From assembly GCA_016463765.1 (NCBI GenBank), contig JAEMQS010000002.1, positions 62,001-126,000 on the forward strand: a stretch of 64,000 nucleotides of DNA, given 5' to 3'. Below are positions 24,619-32,276 of this stretch, one piece after another. This DNA is from Solirubrobacteraceae bacterium (lineage in GTDB: Bacteria > Actinomycetota > Thermoleophilia > Solirubrobacterales > Solirubrobacteraceae). A model generated the notes under the pieces. That model had not been told where the DNA came from. It saw only the letters and a list, made by a program, of their open reading frames with translations, and did no database searches. The position numbers and the translations under genes were made by a program. Position 1 is the first letter of the stretch. Each line of letters opens with the position of its first letter.

Positions 24619-25789
24619 CCCGACCGGCCCGCATCCGCATCGCAGCTGCGCGCATCCGCGCGCGCGCCCAACGGTGGTCGTCGCCGAAGGGGGCGAGTGC
24701 CTCGCGCATGATCGCGCCCGCGACATCGGGTGCGTAGCCGGCCGCCAGATCTGCAGCAGCGCGCGCCCCGAGCCGTCGAGCCAGCGCCGGCTCGTCCGCG
24801 AGCCGGCGCATCGCCGCCGCCGCGGCGTCCACGTCGGGCTCAGCCCACACTCCCTCCTCCGGATACGGTCCGCCCCCCGTCCCGATCGGAACGAGCTCCG
24901 CCGGGATCAACAGCGAGTTCTCGGCCGTCATGTAGTCGAGGTTGCCCGAGTACGCCGTCGCGACCACCGGCTTGCCCTGGGCCATGGCCTCCGCGGGAGT
25001 GAACCCGAACCCCTCGGCGCGGTGCAGGGAGACGACGGCATCACTCTGCTGGACGAGCGCGTCCATCTCGCTCCGGCTGACGTACCCCGGCAGGATATGG
25101 ATGTCGGGATGCGATGCCGCAGCCTCCACCACCGCGGCGTGCTCAGTCGGGTGCTGCTGCTCATCGATGCACTTCAGCACGAGCGCAGCTCCCTCCCCCG
25201 GCGCGAACGCTCGGCGGAACGCCTCGATCGCTCCGATCGGGTTCTTCCGCGCCACGCTGGAGTAGTAGCCGAACACCGAAAGGAAGACAAACCCGCCGGG
25301 CAGTCCAAGCGCCGTGCGATCGACCGCGCGCGCGGGAGCCCGACGGACGGGCACCCGCACCGACGTCACCGGCACGCCGGCCGCAGCAGCCGGACCGCTG
25401 AGCGCGCCGGCGATGTGTGCCGACCCCGCCCACACCTCGTCAACGAAGCCAAACGCCGGATGCAGCGCCTCAGGAAAGCAGGAGACCTCCCACCACCAGA
25501 GACCGATCGTGCGACGTCCCCGGAAGAACCCGGGCCCGACCTCGGCTGCGAACCCCGGAGTTTCCGCGGCCGTGAGACACAGGACGGTGACCGGAAACGC
25601 AGCGTCTGCAACCCCGAGCACCGGAAACCGCACGTTCTGTCGCGACACGGACCCGCCGGGAGGCTCCACCGGCAGGACCGGGACACGGGCGGCATCGAGC
25701 GCCGAGACGACCGCGCGAGATGCCTCCCCCACGCCCGATTCTGCGCGAAGCGGCCCCACCACGTTCACGCCGGGAAGGCGCGACGTCAC
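24581..25789 (-). CDS. family 4 glycosyltransferase, paralogue of the middle domain of the 1195-aa protein
   Basis: A 402-residue GT-B enzyme. Signature stretches Gly-Leu-Trp-Trp-Trp-Glu-Val near 107, Val-Ala-Arg-Lys-Asn-Pro-Ile-Gly near 190, Leu-Val-Leu-Lys-Cys-Ile-Asp, and Arg-Ala-Glu-Gly-Phe-Gly-Phe-Thr-Pro-Ala-Glu-Ala-Met near 260 align one for one with residues 420-790 of the product of 18702-22289, so the two are duplicates. GTG at 25789 overlaps the upstream stop as GTGA; the longer open frame lies inside the upstream gene and is rejected. The C-terminus is an Arg/Ala/Met-rich tail of about 30 residues encoded in the region that overlaps wzm. Confidence 0.83.
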   Translation of the reverse strand: MTSRLPGVNVVGPLRAESGVGEASRAVVSALDAARVPVLPVEPPGGSVSRQNVRFPVLGVADAAFPVTVLCLTAAETPGFAAEVGPGFFRGRRTIGLWWWEVSCFPEALHPAFGFVDEVWAGSAHIAGALSGPAAAAGVPVTSVRVPVRRAPARAVDRTALGLPGGFVFLSVFGYYSSVARKNPIGAIEAFRRAFAPGEGAALVLKCIDEQQHPTEHAAVVEAAASHPDIHILPGYVSRSEMDALVQQSDAVVSLHRAEGFGFTPAEAMAQGKPVVATAYSGNLDYMTAENSLLIPAELVPIGTGGGPYPEEGVWAEPDVDAAAAAMRRLADEPALARRLGARAAADLAAGYAPDVAGAIMREALAPFGDDHRWARARMRAAAMRMRAGRARALRPRAALRG

Positions 25790-28137
25790 GCCTCGCCCTC
25801 GTCGGCGAAGCCTTCGCGCTGGAACGAGAGCGGAACGACATGCGCCGCGCGATCGGCCCACAGGTTCGGGTTGTAGAACGGATCGGGCTGCTGCCCGCGC
25901 CGGGCGGCGATGCGCGCGAGTTCCGCAACCGACAGCACCGCCGCTCGCGGTGGTCCGTCCATCAGACGAAGACGGGCGTGCGGCGAGATCGCTACGCGGG
26001 CCCCGCTCGCGCCAATCGCAAGCGTGGTCGCGACGAGCGAGAGGCGGTCCATGCCCGCCGCGAGTCCGCCTGCTCGGAGCAGGCGCTCGCGGTCAAGCGC
26101 CACGACGCCGGAGACAGCGGAACGGTTGGTGACCATGGTGAGTTCCGGAGGCGCGTCGTCCGCCTCCGGGTCCGCGCCGGGGTGCACAGGCAGCGGGACC
26201 CCGAGCGGCAACGCCACGCCGGCGTGCACCGCCAGACCTTGACCGTCGACCACGAGCGCGCCCGCGGCGCCGAGATGCGGCTCGCTCACGAGCCCCGAAA
26301 GTTCGTCGAGCCAGTCGTCGGTCTCAGGAACACAGAGGTCCTCGCAGATGACGACGACCGGCGCAGAGGTCGCTGCGACACCGGCAGAGGCGAGGTCGCT
26401 CCAGCTGCCGGAGACCGGCGGCAGGACGTTCGCCCGGTCGTCGGCACCGGTCAGTGCGGAGGCGGCGCGCTGCCCTGGCACCAGCGTGACCTTCAGCTCA
26501 GGACGGGCGATGTCGGTCAACCACCGGCCGACGTCGGCCCCGGCAAGGTCGTCCGTGAGCGGCATCACCAGGTCGACCCTCCGCGCCGGGTTGGCAGCAT
26601 GAACCACGCGGAAGCGACCGGGAACCGCGAGCGCCTCGACGCGCGCCTCGATCTCCGTTCTCCGAACGTGATCCTCGACAGCCGCACGCCCCCGCTCGTA
26701 GGCCTCCGGTTTCGCCAGAGCACCCTGCGCGGCAGATCCGGGGTGCACGCCCCAGTGGTAGAGGACAGACGGCACGTGCGCAAACCGAGCACCCGCGTCA
26801 GCGAGCCGAAGCACCATGTCGTGGTCTTGCGCCCCGTCGAACTCCGGGCGCCAGCCGCCAAGCCCGGCGACGAGCGTGCGGCGATACACCCCGAGGTGCA
26901 GCGTGTACATGCAGGCTCGCATGTACTCGGGCGACCAGTCGGGCTTCAATGAGGCCGCGAATCGTGCGCCGTCGAAAAGCTCCTTGTCGTTGTCGGTGTA
27001 CAGCACGTCGAGCGCAGGATCGGCCCTCAGACGTACTCCCACGGCGGCGACGGCCTGGTGGCTCAGGGTGTCGTCGTGATCGAGCGGCGCGACGAAGTCC
27101 CCCGTCGCGAGGGCGAGTGCGGCATTCGTCGCCGCTGATATCCCTGCAGCCGTCTCGGTGCGTGTGACCACGATGCGCGGGTCCCCGGCGGCCGCGGTCT
27201 CCACGAGCGCGCGCACGGCCGGATCGGTCGACCCATCGTCGGACAGGCACAGCTGCCAATGCGGCGATGTCTGCGCCCGCACCGACGCGATCGTGCGCTC
27301 TAGGTGCGCGGGCACCGGGTCGTGCACAGGCACGAGAAAGGAGATCACCGGATGTGGAGCGACCGGGCTGGCGACCGATGCCTTGGGTGCCACCGGGTCG
27401 GCACCGGTGAGCAGCGTGCGCGCCACGCGCGCGGCACCTGCGGAGCCGGCAGAGCCCAGCAGGAGCACGGGGTCACCCCACACCGCCCACGCCCACTCGG
27501 CGTTTGCGCCTTCCGGCAACTCCGTGCTGAGAAGCAGGCGGTGCTCGGACTCGGGCAACCCGGCAAGATCCAGCTTGAGCGGGAGCCAGCGGCGCTGGTC
27601 GGGGAACCCAGCAGGGTCGACCACGCGCTCGGTACGACAGACCTCGTGTCCCTGCGCGTCGACCACAGTGACGACAAAGCGAACCCCGCCGATGTTGCCT
27701 AGCGCCTCTCCCGTTCGGACACCGACGAACGTCCGGAACCGCAGCTGCCCGTGAGGCACGAGCCGGTACGAGCTCCGCGCCGGAGGGTCGGCGAACAGGC
27801 CGGGCAGAGCGACCCCGTCGATCTCGATCTCGTCAGCCCAGCGCGCACCGGAGCTCCCCGTGTCCGCAGGCATTCCGGCGAGTGGCACGCGCACGATGCC
27901 GGGCGCCACTCGTCCGCGACTTGCGGCCGCGAGGACATCCGGGCGCGCCCGCCGTGCAAGACGGGCTGCTCGCGCACTGGCCCGCCAGATCGCCGACCGT
28001 GACACGGCGTCCAGCTCCGACCGGGCGGCCGCCTGCGCACTTCGGGCCTGAGACAGTTCGTGCTCGAGCTCCTCTATGCGCAGCCGCAGACGCAGCACGT
28101 CGTGCTCAGCAGCCGCGTCACGCGCATCGTCGGACAC
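25786..28137 (-). CDS. large multi-domain family 2 glycosyltransferase
   Basis: A 783-residue protein. Residues 10-45 are a heptad-type coiled coil followed by Ser-Arg-Ser-Ala-Ile-Trp-Arg-Ala, a linker often seen before GT domains in exporter loci. Residues 90-255 look like a beta-rich binding domain. From 260 a GT2 domain begins with Ile-Ser-Phe-Leu-Val-Pro-Val-His-Asp, with Leu-Ser-Asp-Asp-Gly-Ser-Thr-Asp, Pro-Leu-Asp-His-Asp-Asp (DxD region) and Gly-Ala-Gln-Asp-His-Asp-Met for the catalytic base. The last 280 residues look like a second, degenerate GT-A module without an obvious DxD. GTG start at 28137 follows TACAGT by 7 nt. It is co-translated with the GT4 gene downstream. Confidence 0.82.
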   Translation of the reverse strand: MSDDARDAAAEHDVLRLRLRIEELEHELSQARSAQAAARSELDAVSRSAIWRASARAARLARRARPDVLAAASRGRVAPGIVRVPLAGMPADTGSSGARWADEIEIDGVALPGLFADPPARSSYRLVPHGQLRFRTFVGVRTGEALGNIGGVRFVVTVVDAQGHEVCRTERVVDPAGFPDQRRWLPLKLDLAGLPESEHRLLLSTELPEGANAEWAWAVWGDPVLLLGSAGSAGAARVARTLLTGADPVAPKASVASPVAPHPVISFLVPVHDPVPAHLERTIASVRAQTSPHWQLCLSDDGSTDPAVRALVETAAAGDPRIVVTRTETAAGISAATNAALALATGDFVAPLDHDDTLSHQAVAAVGVRLRADPALDVLYTDNDKELFDGARFAASLKPDWSPEYMRACMYTLHLGVYRRTLVAGLGGWRPEFDGAQDHDMVLRLADAGARFAHVPSVLYHWGVHPGSAAQGALAKPEAYERGRAAVEDHVRRTEIEARVEALAVPGRFRVVHAANPARRVDLVMPLTDDLAGADVGRWLTDIARPELKVTLVPGQRAASALTGADDRANVLPPVSGSWSDLASAGVAATSAPVVVICEDLCVPETDDWLDELSGLVSEPHLGAAGALVVDGQGLAVHAGVALPLGVPLPVHPGADPEADDAPPELTMVTNRSAVSGVVALDRERLLRAGGLAAGMDRLSLVATTLAIGASGARVAISPHARLRLMDGPPRAAVLSVAELARIAARRGQQPDPFYNPNLWADRAAHVVPLSFQREGFADEGEA

Positions 28138-28144
28138 GCCGCGG

Positions 28145-28150
28145 ACTGTA
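28145..28150 (-). promoter_or_regulatory. -10 hexamer, leaderless-type
   Basis: Reverse-strand TACAGT, 7 nt before the GTG at 28137; 12 bp from the oppositely oriented -10 at 28163. Confidence 0.55.
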
Positions 28151-28162
28151 CCCCGCTCCCCC

Positions 28163-28168
28163 TAGGAT
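28163..28168 (+). promoter_or_regulatory. -10 hexamer of rfbH, leaderless-type
   Basis: TAGGAT, 6 nt before the GTG at 28175, the exact spacing expected if transcription starts at the start codon. Confidence 0.6.
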
Positions 28169-28174
28169 CGTGCT

Positions 28175-29560
28175 GTGGGATCCGCCGGAGAAGACGAGAC
28201 CGTCCCGCGTGCTGACGCGCTGCGCGCACAGATACGGGAACTTGTCCGCGAGTACCACGACGCCGCGTTCCCCGCGCGCGAGTTCACCGCCGGTACGACA
28301 CCGGTTCCCGTCGCCGGACGCGTCTTCGACGATCACGAAGTCACTCACCTCGTCGACGCATCACTCGACTTCTGGCTCACCGCCGGCCGCTTCGCCTCCG
28401 AGTTCGAGCGGCGCTTCGCGCGCGAGGTCTTCGGGCTTCGGCACACGATCCTGGTCAACAGTGGATCGTCGGCGAACCTCGTCGCCGCCAGTTCGCTGAC
28501 GTCGCCACAGCTCGGAGACCGCCAGGTGCGTCCCGGCGATGAGTTCATCACCGTGGCCACCGGGTTTCCCACCACGGTCAACCCGTTCATCCAGCACGGG
28601 GTCGTCCCGGTCTTTCTGGATGTGGACGTCGAGACGTACAACATCGACGTCACGCACCTCGAGGATGCGCTGAGCCCGCGAACGCGCGCGGTGATGCTGG
28701 CGCACACGCTCGGCAACCCGTTCGATCTCGACACCGTCACGGCGTTCTGCCGGGAGCACGACCTGTGGCTCATCGAGGACTGCTGTGACGCTCTGGGAAG
28801 CACCTATCGCGGCCGCCAGGTCGGGACGTTCGGCGAGCTCGCAACGGTGAGCTTCTTTCCCGCCCACCACATCACGATGGGCGAGGGAGGTGCCGTTGTC
28901 TGCAACAGCGGCCGCCTGAAGGTCATCGCCGAGTCCTTCCGCGACTGGGGCCGCGACTGCTGGTGCGAGCCGGGGAAGGAAGACACGTGCGGGAAGCGCT
29001 TCGACCAGCAGCTCGGTGACCTCCCGGCCGGCTACGACCACAAGTACACGTACGCCCACCTCGGCTACAACCTGAAGGTCACGGACATGCAGGCGGCTGT
29101 CGGCGTCGCGCAGCTCGACAAGCTGGAAGGCTTCGTCGCTGCACGGCGCGCGAACTTCGCCCGGCTGCGCGACGGACTCGCCGACCTCGAGGAGATCTTC
29201 GTTCTGCCTCGCGCGACCGAGCACGCCGACCCGTCGTGGTTCGGGTTTCCGCTCGCAGTCCGTCCCGGAGGTCCCATCGACCGGAATACGCTGGTCCGCC
29301 GCCTCAACGAGCGGCGCGTTCACACGCGGCTGCTCTTCGGCGGCAACCTGCTGCGCCAGCCCGCCTACGCGGGGATCGAGCATCGCGTCGTCGGCACGCT
29401 CGCCGGTTCAGACCACTGCACCGACCACGTGTTCTGGCTGGGCGTGCACCCCGGCCTGAACACGGAGCACATCGACTACGTCATCGACGTGCTGCACGAC
29501 CTCGTCGCGATCAGCGCGACGTCGTCCCCTGGTGCCGGGCGATCTGAGCGAGCGTCGTAG
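28175..29560 (+). CDS. rfbH: CDP-4-dehydro-6-deoxyglucose 3-dehydrase (RfbH/E1)
   Basis: PMP-dependent, iron-sulfur dehydrase that removes the C3 hydroxyl of CDP-4-keto-6-deoxyglucose, the committed step to 3,6-dideoxyhexoses. The 461-residue protein belongs to the DegT/DnrJ fold but shows both E1 hallmarks. The [2Fe-2S] motif Cys-X57-Cys-X1-Cys-X7-Cys is intact (Cys204, Cys262, Cys264, Cys272). The aminotransferase lysine is replaced by histidine in Pro-Ala-His-His-Ile-Thr (His231 by alignment in my reading). rfbG and rfbF lie convergent just downstream. The reductase (E3/AscD) that normally feeds electrons to the cluster was not found in the window. The last 50 nt overlap the 3' end of rfbG. 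Confidence 0.93.
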   Translation: MGSAGEDETVPRADALRAQIRELVREYHDAAFPAREFTAGTTPVPVAGRVFDDHEVTHLVDASLDFWLTAGRFASEFERRFAREVFGLRHTILVNSGSSANLVAASSLTSPQLGDRQVRPGDEFITVATGFPTTVNPFIQHGVVPVFLDVDVETYNIDVTHLEDALSPRTRAVMLAHTLGNPFDLDTVTAFCREHDLWLIEDCCDALGSTYRGRQVGTFGELATVSFFPAHHITMGEGGAVVCNSGRLKVIAESFRDWGRDCWCEPGKEDTCGKRFDQQLGDLPAGYDHKYTYAHLGYNLKVTDMQAAVGVAQLDKLEGFVAARRANFARLRDGLADLEEIFVLPRATEHADPSWFGFPLAVRPGGPIDRNTLVRRLNERRVHTRLLFGGNLLRQPAYAGIEHRVVGTLAGSDHCTDHVFWLGVHPGLNTEHIDYVIDVLHDLVAISATSSPGAGRSERAS

Positions 29561-30593
29561 CGCGCATGTCGCCGCCCTCGCGGTAGGCCAGGAACCATTC
29601 CACGATCGCGTCGAGCGCTTCGTCGAGCCCCCAACGTGGTTCCCACCCGAGCTCGGTCCGCGCGCGGGTCGAGTCCAGTGTGAGGAACGGGGCCTCGTGC
29701 GGTGAGGGTTGATCGTCAATCTCCCATCGCAGCGGCTCGGGCCACAGCCCTGTGAGCCGGTCCACAATCGCCCGCACGGGCTGGGCTCCCTCGGGCGCGG
29801 GGCCGAGATTGAAACTGCCGTCCGCGCCTGGCACGTCATGAAACAGGGCCTGGGCGAGCATCAGGTACCCGGCGAGGGGATCGAGGACGTGCTGCCACGG
29901 ACGCACCGCCTCCGGCCGCCGGATCGGGATCGGAGTACCCGCGAGCGCCGCACGCATGATGTCCGGGACCAACCGGTCCTCGCCCCAGTCCCCGCCGCCG
30001 ATCACGTTCCCCGCGCGGGCGGACCCCACACGCGCCGCCCCGGGCTCGCGAAAGTACGAGCGGCGGTACGCGTCCGTCACGAGCTCGGCTGCGCCCTTCG
30101 AACTCGAGTACGGGTCGTGACCGCCCATCGGGTCGTCCTCCGTGTACGGACGATTCCGACCACGGTCGTCGTAGCACTTGTCGGACGTCACGACGACGAC
30201 GGACCGGACGGACCTGCTGTGACGGACCGCGTCGAGCACGTGCGCGGTCCCCATGACGTTCGTCGCGTAGGTCTCGACGGGCTCGGCGTACGAGCGACGG
30301 ACGTACGGTTGCGCGGCAAGATGCAGCACGACATCGGCCTCGGCTCCAGCAATCGCCGCGGCGACGCGCTCCCGCTCGCGTACGTCGACGCGGAGGTCGG
30401 CGTGCAGGTCGCCCGCGACCTGCGCAGCGGCAAACAGCGCCGGTGCCTCGGAAGCCTGGTCGGAGATGCCGATGACCCGTGCCCCCATGCTCGCCAGCCA
30501 CAGCGAGAGCCACGCCCCCTTGAACCCGGTGTGCCCGGTGACGACGACAGTCCGCTGCGCCCAGAAACCCGAATCTACGCCCAGGTCCGCCAC
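29511..30593 (-). CDS. rfbG: CDP-glucose 4,6-dehydratase (RfbG)
   Basis: Extended SDR enzyme that converts CDP-glucose to CDP-4-keto-6-deoxyglucose with bound NAD. The 360-residue product opens [17 protein letters not shown], the specific RfbG form of the nucleotide loop (Gly20-Gly26). It has Tyr162-Ser-Ser-Ser-Lys166 as the YxxxK pair and Val-Thr-Ser-Asp-Lys-Cys-Tyr, also characteristic. GTG at 30593 is preferred to GTG at 30614 because AAGGGG lies 7 nt before it; it overlaps the end of rfbF by 19 nt, so the two are translated together. Substrate comes from rfbF, product goes to rfbH. Confidence 0.92.
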   Translation of the reverse strand: MADLGVDSGFWAQRTVVVTGHTGFKGAWLSLWLASMGARVIGISDQASEAPALFAAAQVAGDLHADLRVDVRERERVAAAIAGAEADVVLHLAAQPYVRRSYAEPVETYATNVMGTAHVLDAVRHSRSVRSVVVVTSDKCYDDRGRNRPYTEDDPMGGHDPYSSSKGAAELVTDAYRRSYFREPGAARVGSARAGNVIGGGDWGEDRLVPDIMRAALAGTPIPIRRPEAVRPWQHVLDPLAGYLMLAQALFHDVPGADGSFNLGPAPEGAQPVRAIVDRLTGLWPEPLRWEIDDQPSPHEAPFLTLDSTRARTELGWEPRWGLDEALDAIVEWFLAYREGGDMRATTLAQIARHQGTTSR

Positions 30594-31354
30594 GGCGGGG
30601 CCCCTTCGTCCCACAGGCGCTGGAGCGTCAGTCGATCGCGCAAGGTGTCCATCGCCTGCCAGAAGCCCTCGTGCCGGTACGCGGCGAGCTCACCGTCGCG
30701 TGCGAGTCGACCCAGCGGTTCGTTCTCCCACGGCATGCCGTCCCCGGAGATGTAGTCGCCGACCGACGGGTGCAGCACGAAGTAGCCACCGTTGATCCAC
30801 GCGCCGTCGCCTCGCGGCTTCTCCCGGAAGCTCCGCACGAGCGGGGCGCCAGCATCCAGCCCGAGCGCCCCAAAGCGTCCTGTTGGCTGCACGGCTGTCA
30901 CGGTCGCCTTGCGGCCATGCTCGCGGTGGAACGCCACGAGCGCGCCAATGTCCACATCACTGACGCCGTCGCCGTAGGTGAAGAGGAACTCCTCCTCGCC
31001 CTCCAGGTAGGCCAGGACCCGCTTGAGCCGCCCGCCGGTCATCGTCGCCTCACCCGTCTCGATCAAGGTGACGCGCCACGGCTCGGTGGTGGACGCGTGG
31101 ATCGCCATCTCGCCCGTGCGCATGTCGAACGTCACGTCGGACGTGTGCAGCGTGTAGTTCGCGAACCACTCCTTGATCACGTAGCCGAGGTACCCGACGC
31201 AGATGATGAAGTCGTTGACGTCGTGCGACGACAGCTGCTTCATGATGTGCCAGAGCATCGGTTTGCCACCGATCTCCACCATGGGCTTCGGCCGGGTGGA
31301 GGTTTCCTCCGCCAGTCGTGTGCCCCGTCCACCAGCAAGGATGACCGCCTTCAT
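30575..31354 (-). CDS. rfbF: glucose-1-phosphate cytidylyltransferase (RfbF)
   Basis: Makes CDP-glucose from CTP and glucose 1-phosphate. The 259-residue nucleotidyltransferase starts Met-Lys-Ala-Val-Ile-Leu-Ala-Gly-Gly-Arg-Gly-Thr-Arg-Leu with Arg-Pro-Lys-Pro-Met-Val-Glu-Ile-Gly-Gly-Lys-Pro-Met, the RfbF variant of the family signature. It carries Tyr-Gly-Asp-Gly-Val-Ser-Asp-Val-Asp for metal binding and Asn-Gly-Gly-Tyr-Phe-Val near 193. Length equals that of enterobacterial RfbF. ATG at 31354 has TAGCAT 8 nt upstream and is divergent from the epimerase gene. Its 3' end overlaps rfbG. Confidence 0.93.
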   Translation of the reverse strand: MKAVILAGGRGTRLAEETSTRPKPMVEIGGKPMLWHIMKQLSSHDVNDFIICVGYLGYVIKEWFANYTLHTSDVTFDMRTGEMAIHASTTEPWRVTLIETGEATMTGGRLKRVLAYLEGEEEFLFTYGDGVSDVDIGALVAFHREHGRKATVTAVQPTGRFGALGLDAGAPLVRSFREKPRGDGAWINGGYFVLHPSVGDYISGDGMPWENEPLGRLARDGELAAYRHEGFWQAMDTLRDRLTLQRLWDEGAPPWRTWA

Positions 31355-31362
31355 CGGCGCGG

Positions 31363-31368
31363 ATGCTA
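31363..31368 (-). promoter_or_regulatory. -10 hexamer of rfbF-rfbG
   Basis: Reverse-strand TAGCAT, 8 nt before the ATG at 31354. Part of a GCTAG-7-CTAGC inverted repeat (31365-31381) shared with the forward promoter. Confidence 0.55.
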
Positions 31369-31377
31369 GTCGGCCGC

Positions 31378-31383
31378 TAGCCT
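31378..31383 (+). promoter_or_regulatory. -10 hexamer of the epimerase gene
   Basis: TAGCCT, 9 nt before ATG 31393. The alternative GTG at 31387 would be only 3 nt away, which argues for the ATG. Confidence 0.5.
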
Positions 31384-31392
31384 GCCGTGCCG

Positions 31393-31941
31393 ATGCGGGC
31401 CACCACCACCTCTCTTGACGGCGTCGTGCTCATCGAGCCCGCCGTCCATGGCGACCACCGCGGGTTCTTCCACGAGAGCTACCGCGAGGACGCCTGGGCC
31501 GCAGCGGGAATCCCGACGTCCTGGGTCCAGGACAACCATTCGCGATCCCGCCAGGGCATCGTGCGCGGCATGCACTTCTCGATCGGCGCCGGCCAGGCCA
31601 AGCTCGTGCGCTGCGGGCGCGGGCGCATCCTCGACGTGGTCGTAGACCTGCGCCGGTCGTCGCCGACCTACGGCCAGTGGGAGGGCTTCGAGCTGGACGA
31701 TGAGGCCCTTCGGCAGGTGTACATCCCGATCGGGTTCGCCCACGGCTTCTGTGTGCTGTCGGATGTCGCGGACGTCATCTACAAATGCTCGTCGTACTAC
31801 GATCCCGCCGTCGAACGCGGCTTCCGGTTTGACGATCCCGACGTCGGCATCGCCTGGCCCGATGCGTTGGAGCTCGACGTTTCCGACCGTGACCGCACGG
31901 CGCCACTGCTGCGAGACATCGCTGACGATCTGCCGTTCTGA
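31393..31941 (+). CDS. RmlC/AscE-like nucleotide-sugar (3,)5-epimerase
   Basis: Cupin-fold epimerase of 182 residues. Gln-Asp-Asn-His-Ser-Arg-Ser near 46-52 and Arg-Gly-Met-His near 58-61 give the RmlC active site with catalytic His61, and Val-Ile-Tyr-Lys-Cys-Ser-Ser-Tyr-Tyr supplies the tyrosine acid. Known family members epimerise C3 and C5 of dTDP-4-keto-6-deoxyglucose (RmlC) or C5 of the CDP-3,6-dideoxy intermediate (AscE). No rmlA, rmlB or rmlD is nearby while rfbF, rfbG and rfbH are, so the AscE-like role, leading to an L-sugar such as ascarylose, is the better inference. Sequence alone cannot separate the two. Confidence 0.82.
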   Translation: MRATTTSLDGVVLIEPAVHGDHRGFFHESYREDAWAAAGIPTSWVQDNHSRSRQGIVRGMHFSIGAGQAKLVRCGRGRILDVVVDLRRSSPTYGQWEGFELDDEALRQVYIPIGFAHGFCVLSDVADVIYKCSSYYDPAVERGFRFDDPDVGIAWPDALELDVSDRDRTAPLLRDIADDLPF

Positions 31942-32009
31942 GCCGGCGCATCACGCACGGGGAGACCACCCTGTTCCGTATCGTCCTGGTGGCGAGGACA
32001 CGCTGAGCC

Positions 32010-32276
32010 ATGTCGACCCACTCTGACCTCACCACCGAACAGCAGTTGCGCGCCCGCGTCGCCGAGCTCGAGGCCGAACTCGCCGAGCAAGCTGCGCGCA
32101 CCGAAGCGGCTGTCGCGGCGGCCCAACGCCGCTCCTACTGGCCGGACCTGTTGCAGCTCGACTTCGACGCGATCATGGCCCACCCGGTGCTGCGGTTCGC
32201 CGTCCTCATCCCGCTGAAGGTGCGCGGCGCCGGCCGGCGGCTGCGCTGGTACGCCCAGCGGGCCCGCGGCGGATGA
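32010..32276 (+). CDS. small coiled-coil protein (88 aa) coupled to a glycosyltransferase
   Basis: Residues 9-42 form a clear heptad-type coiled coil (Glu-Gln-Gln-Leu-Arg-Ala-Arg-Val-Ala-Glu-Leu-Glu), followed by Tyr-Trp-Pro-Asp-Leu-Leu-Gln-Leu and a basic amphipathic C-terminus ending Arg-Arg-Leu-Arg-Trp-Tyr. No enzyme motif. The stop overlaps the start of the 709-residue glycosyltransferase as ATGA, so the two are made in equal amounts and probably interact. It may anchor or oligomerise the transferase; this is inference. A TATCGT hexamer lies 25 nt before the ATG. Confidence 0.65.
   Translation: MSTHSDLTTEQQLRARVAELEAELAEQAARTEAAVAAAQRRSYWPDLLQLDFDAIMAHPVLRFAVLIPLKVRGAGRRLRWYAQRARGG

Noticed and set aside
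28175-29560. rfbH as an ordinary DegT/DnrJ sugar aminotransferase
   Set aside because: Histidine in place of the catalytic lysine and the intact four-cysteine cluster motif identify the E1 dehydrase.
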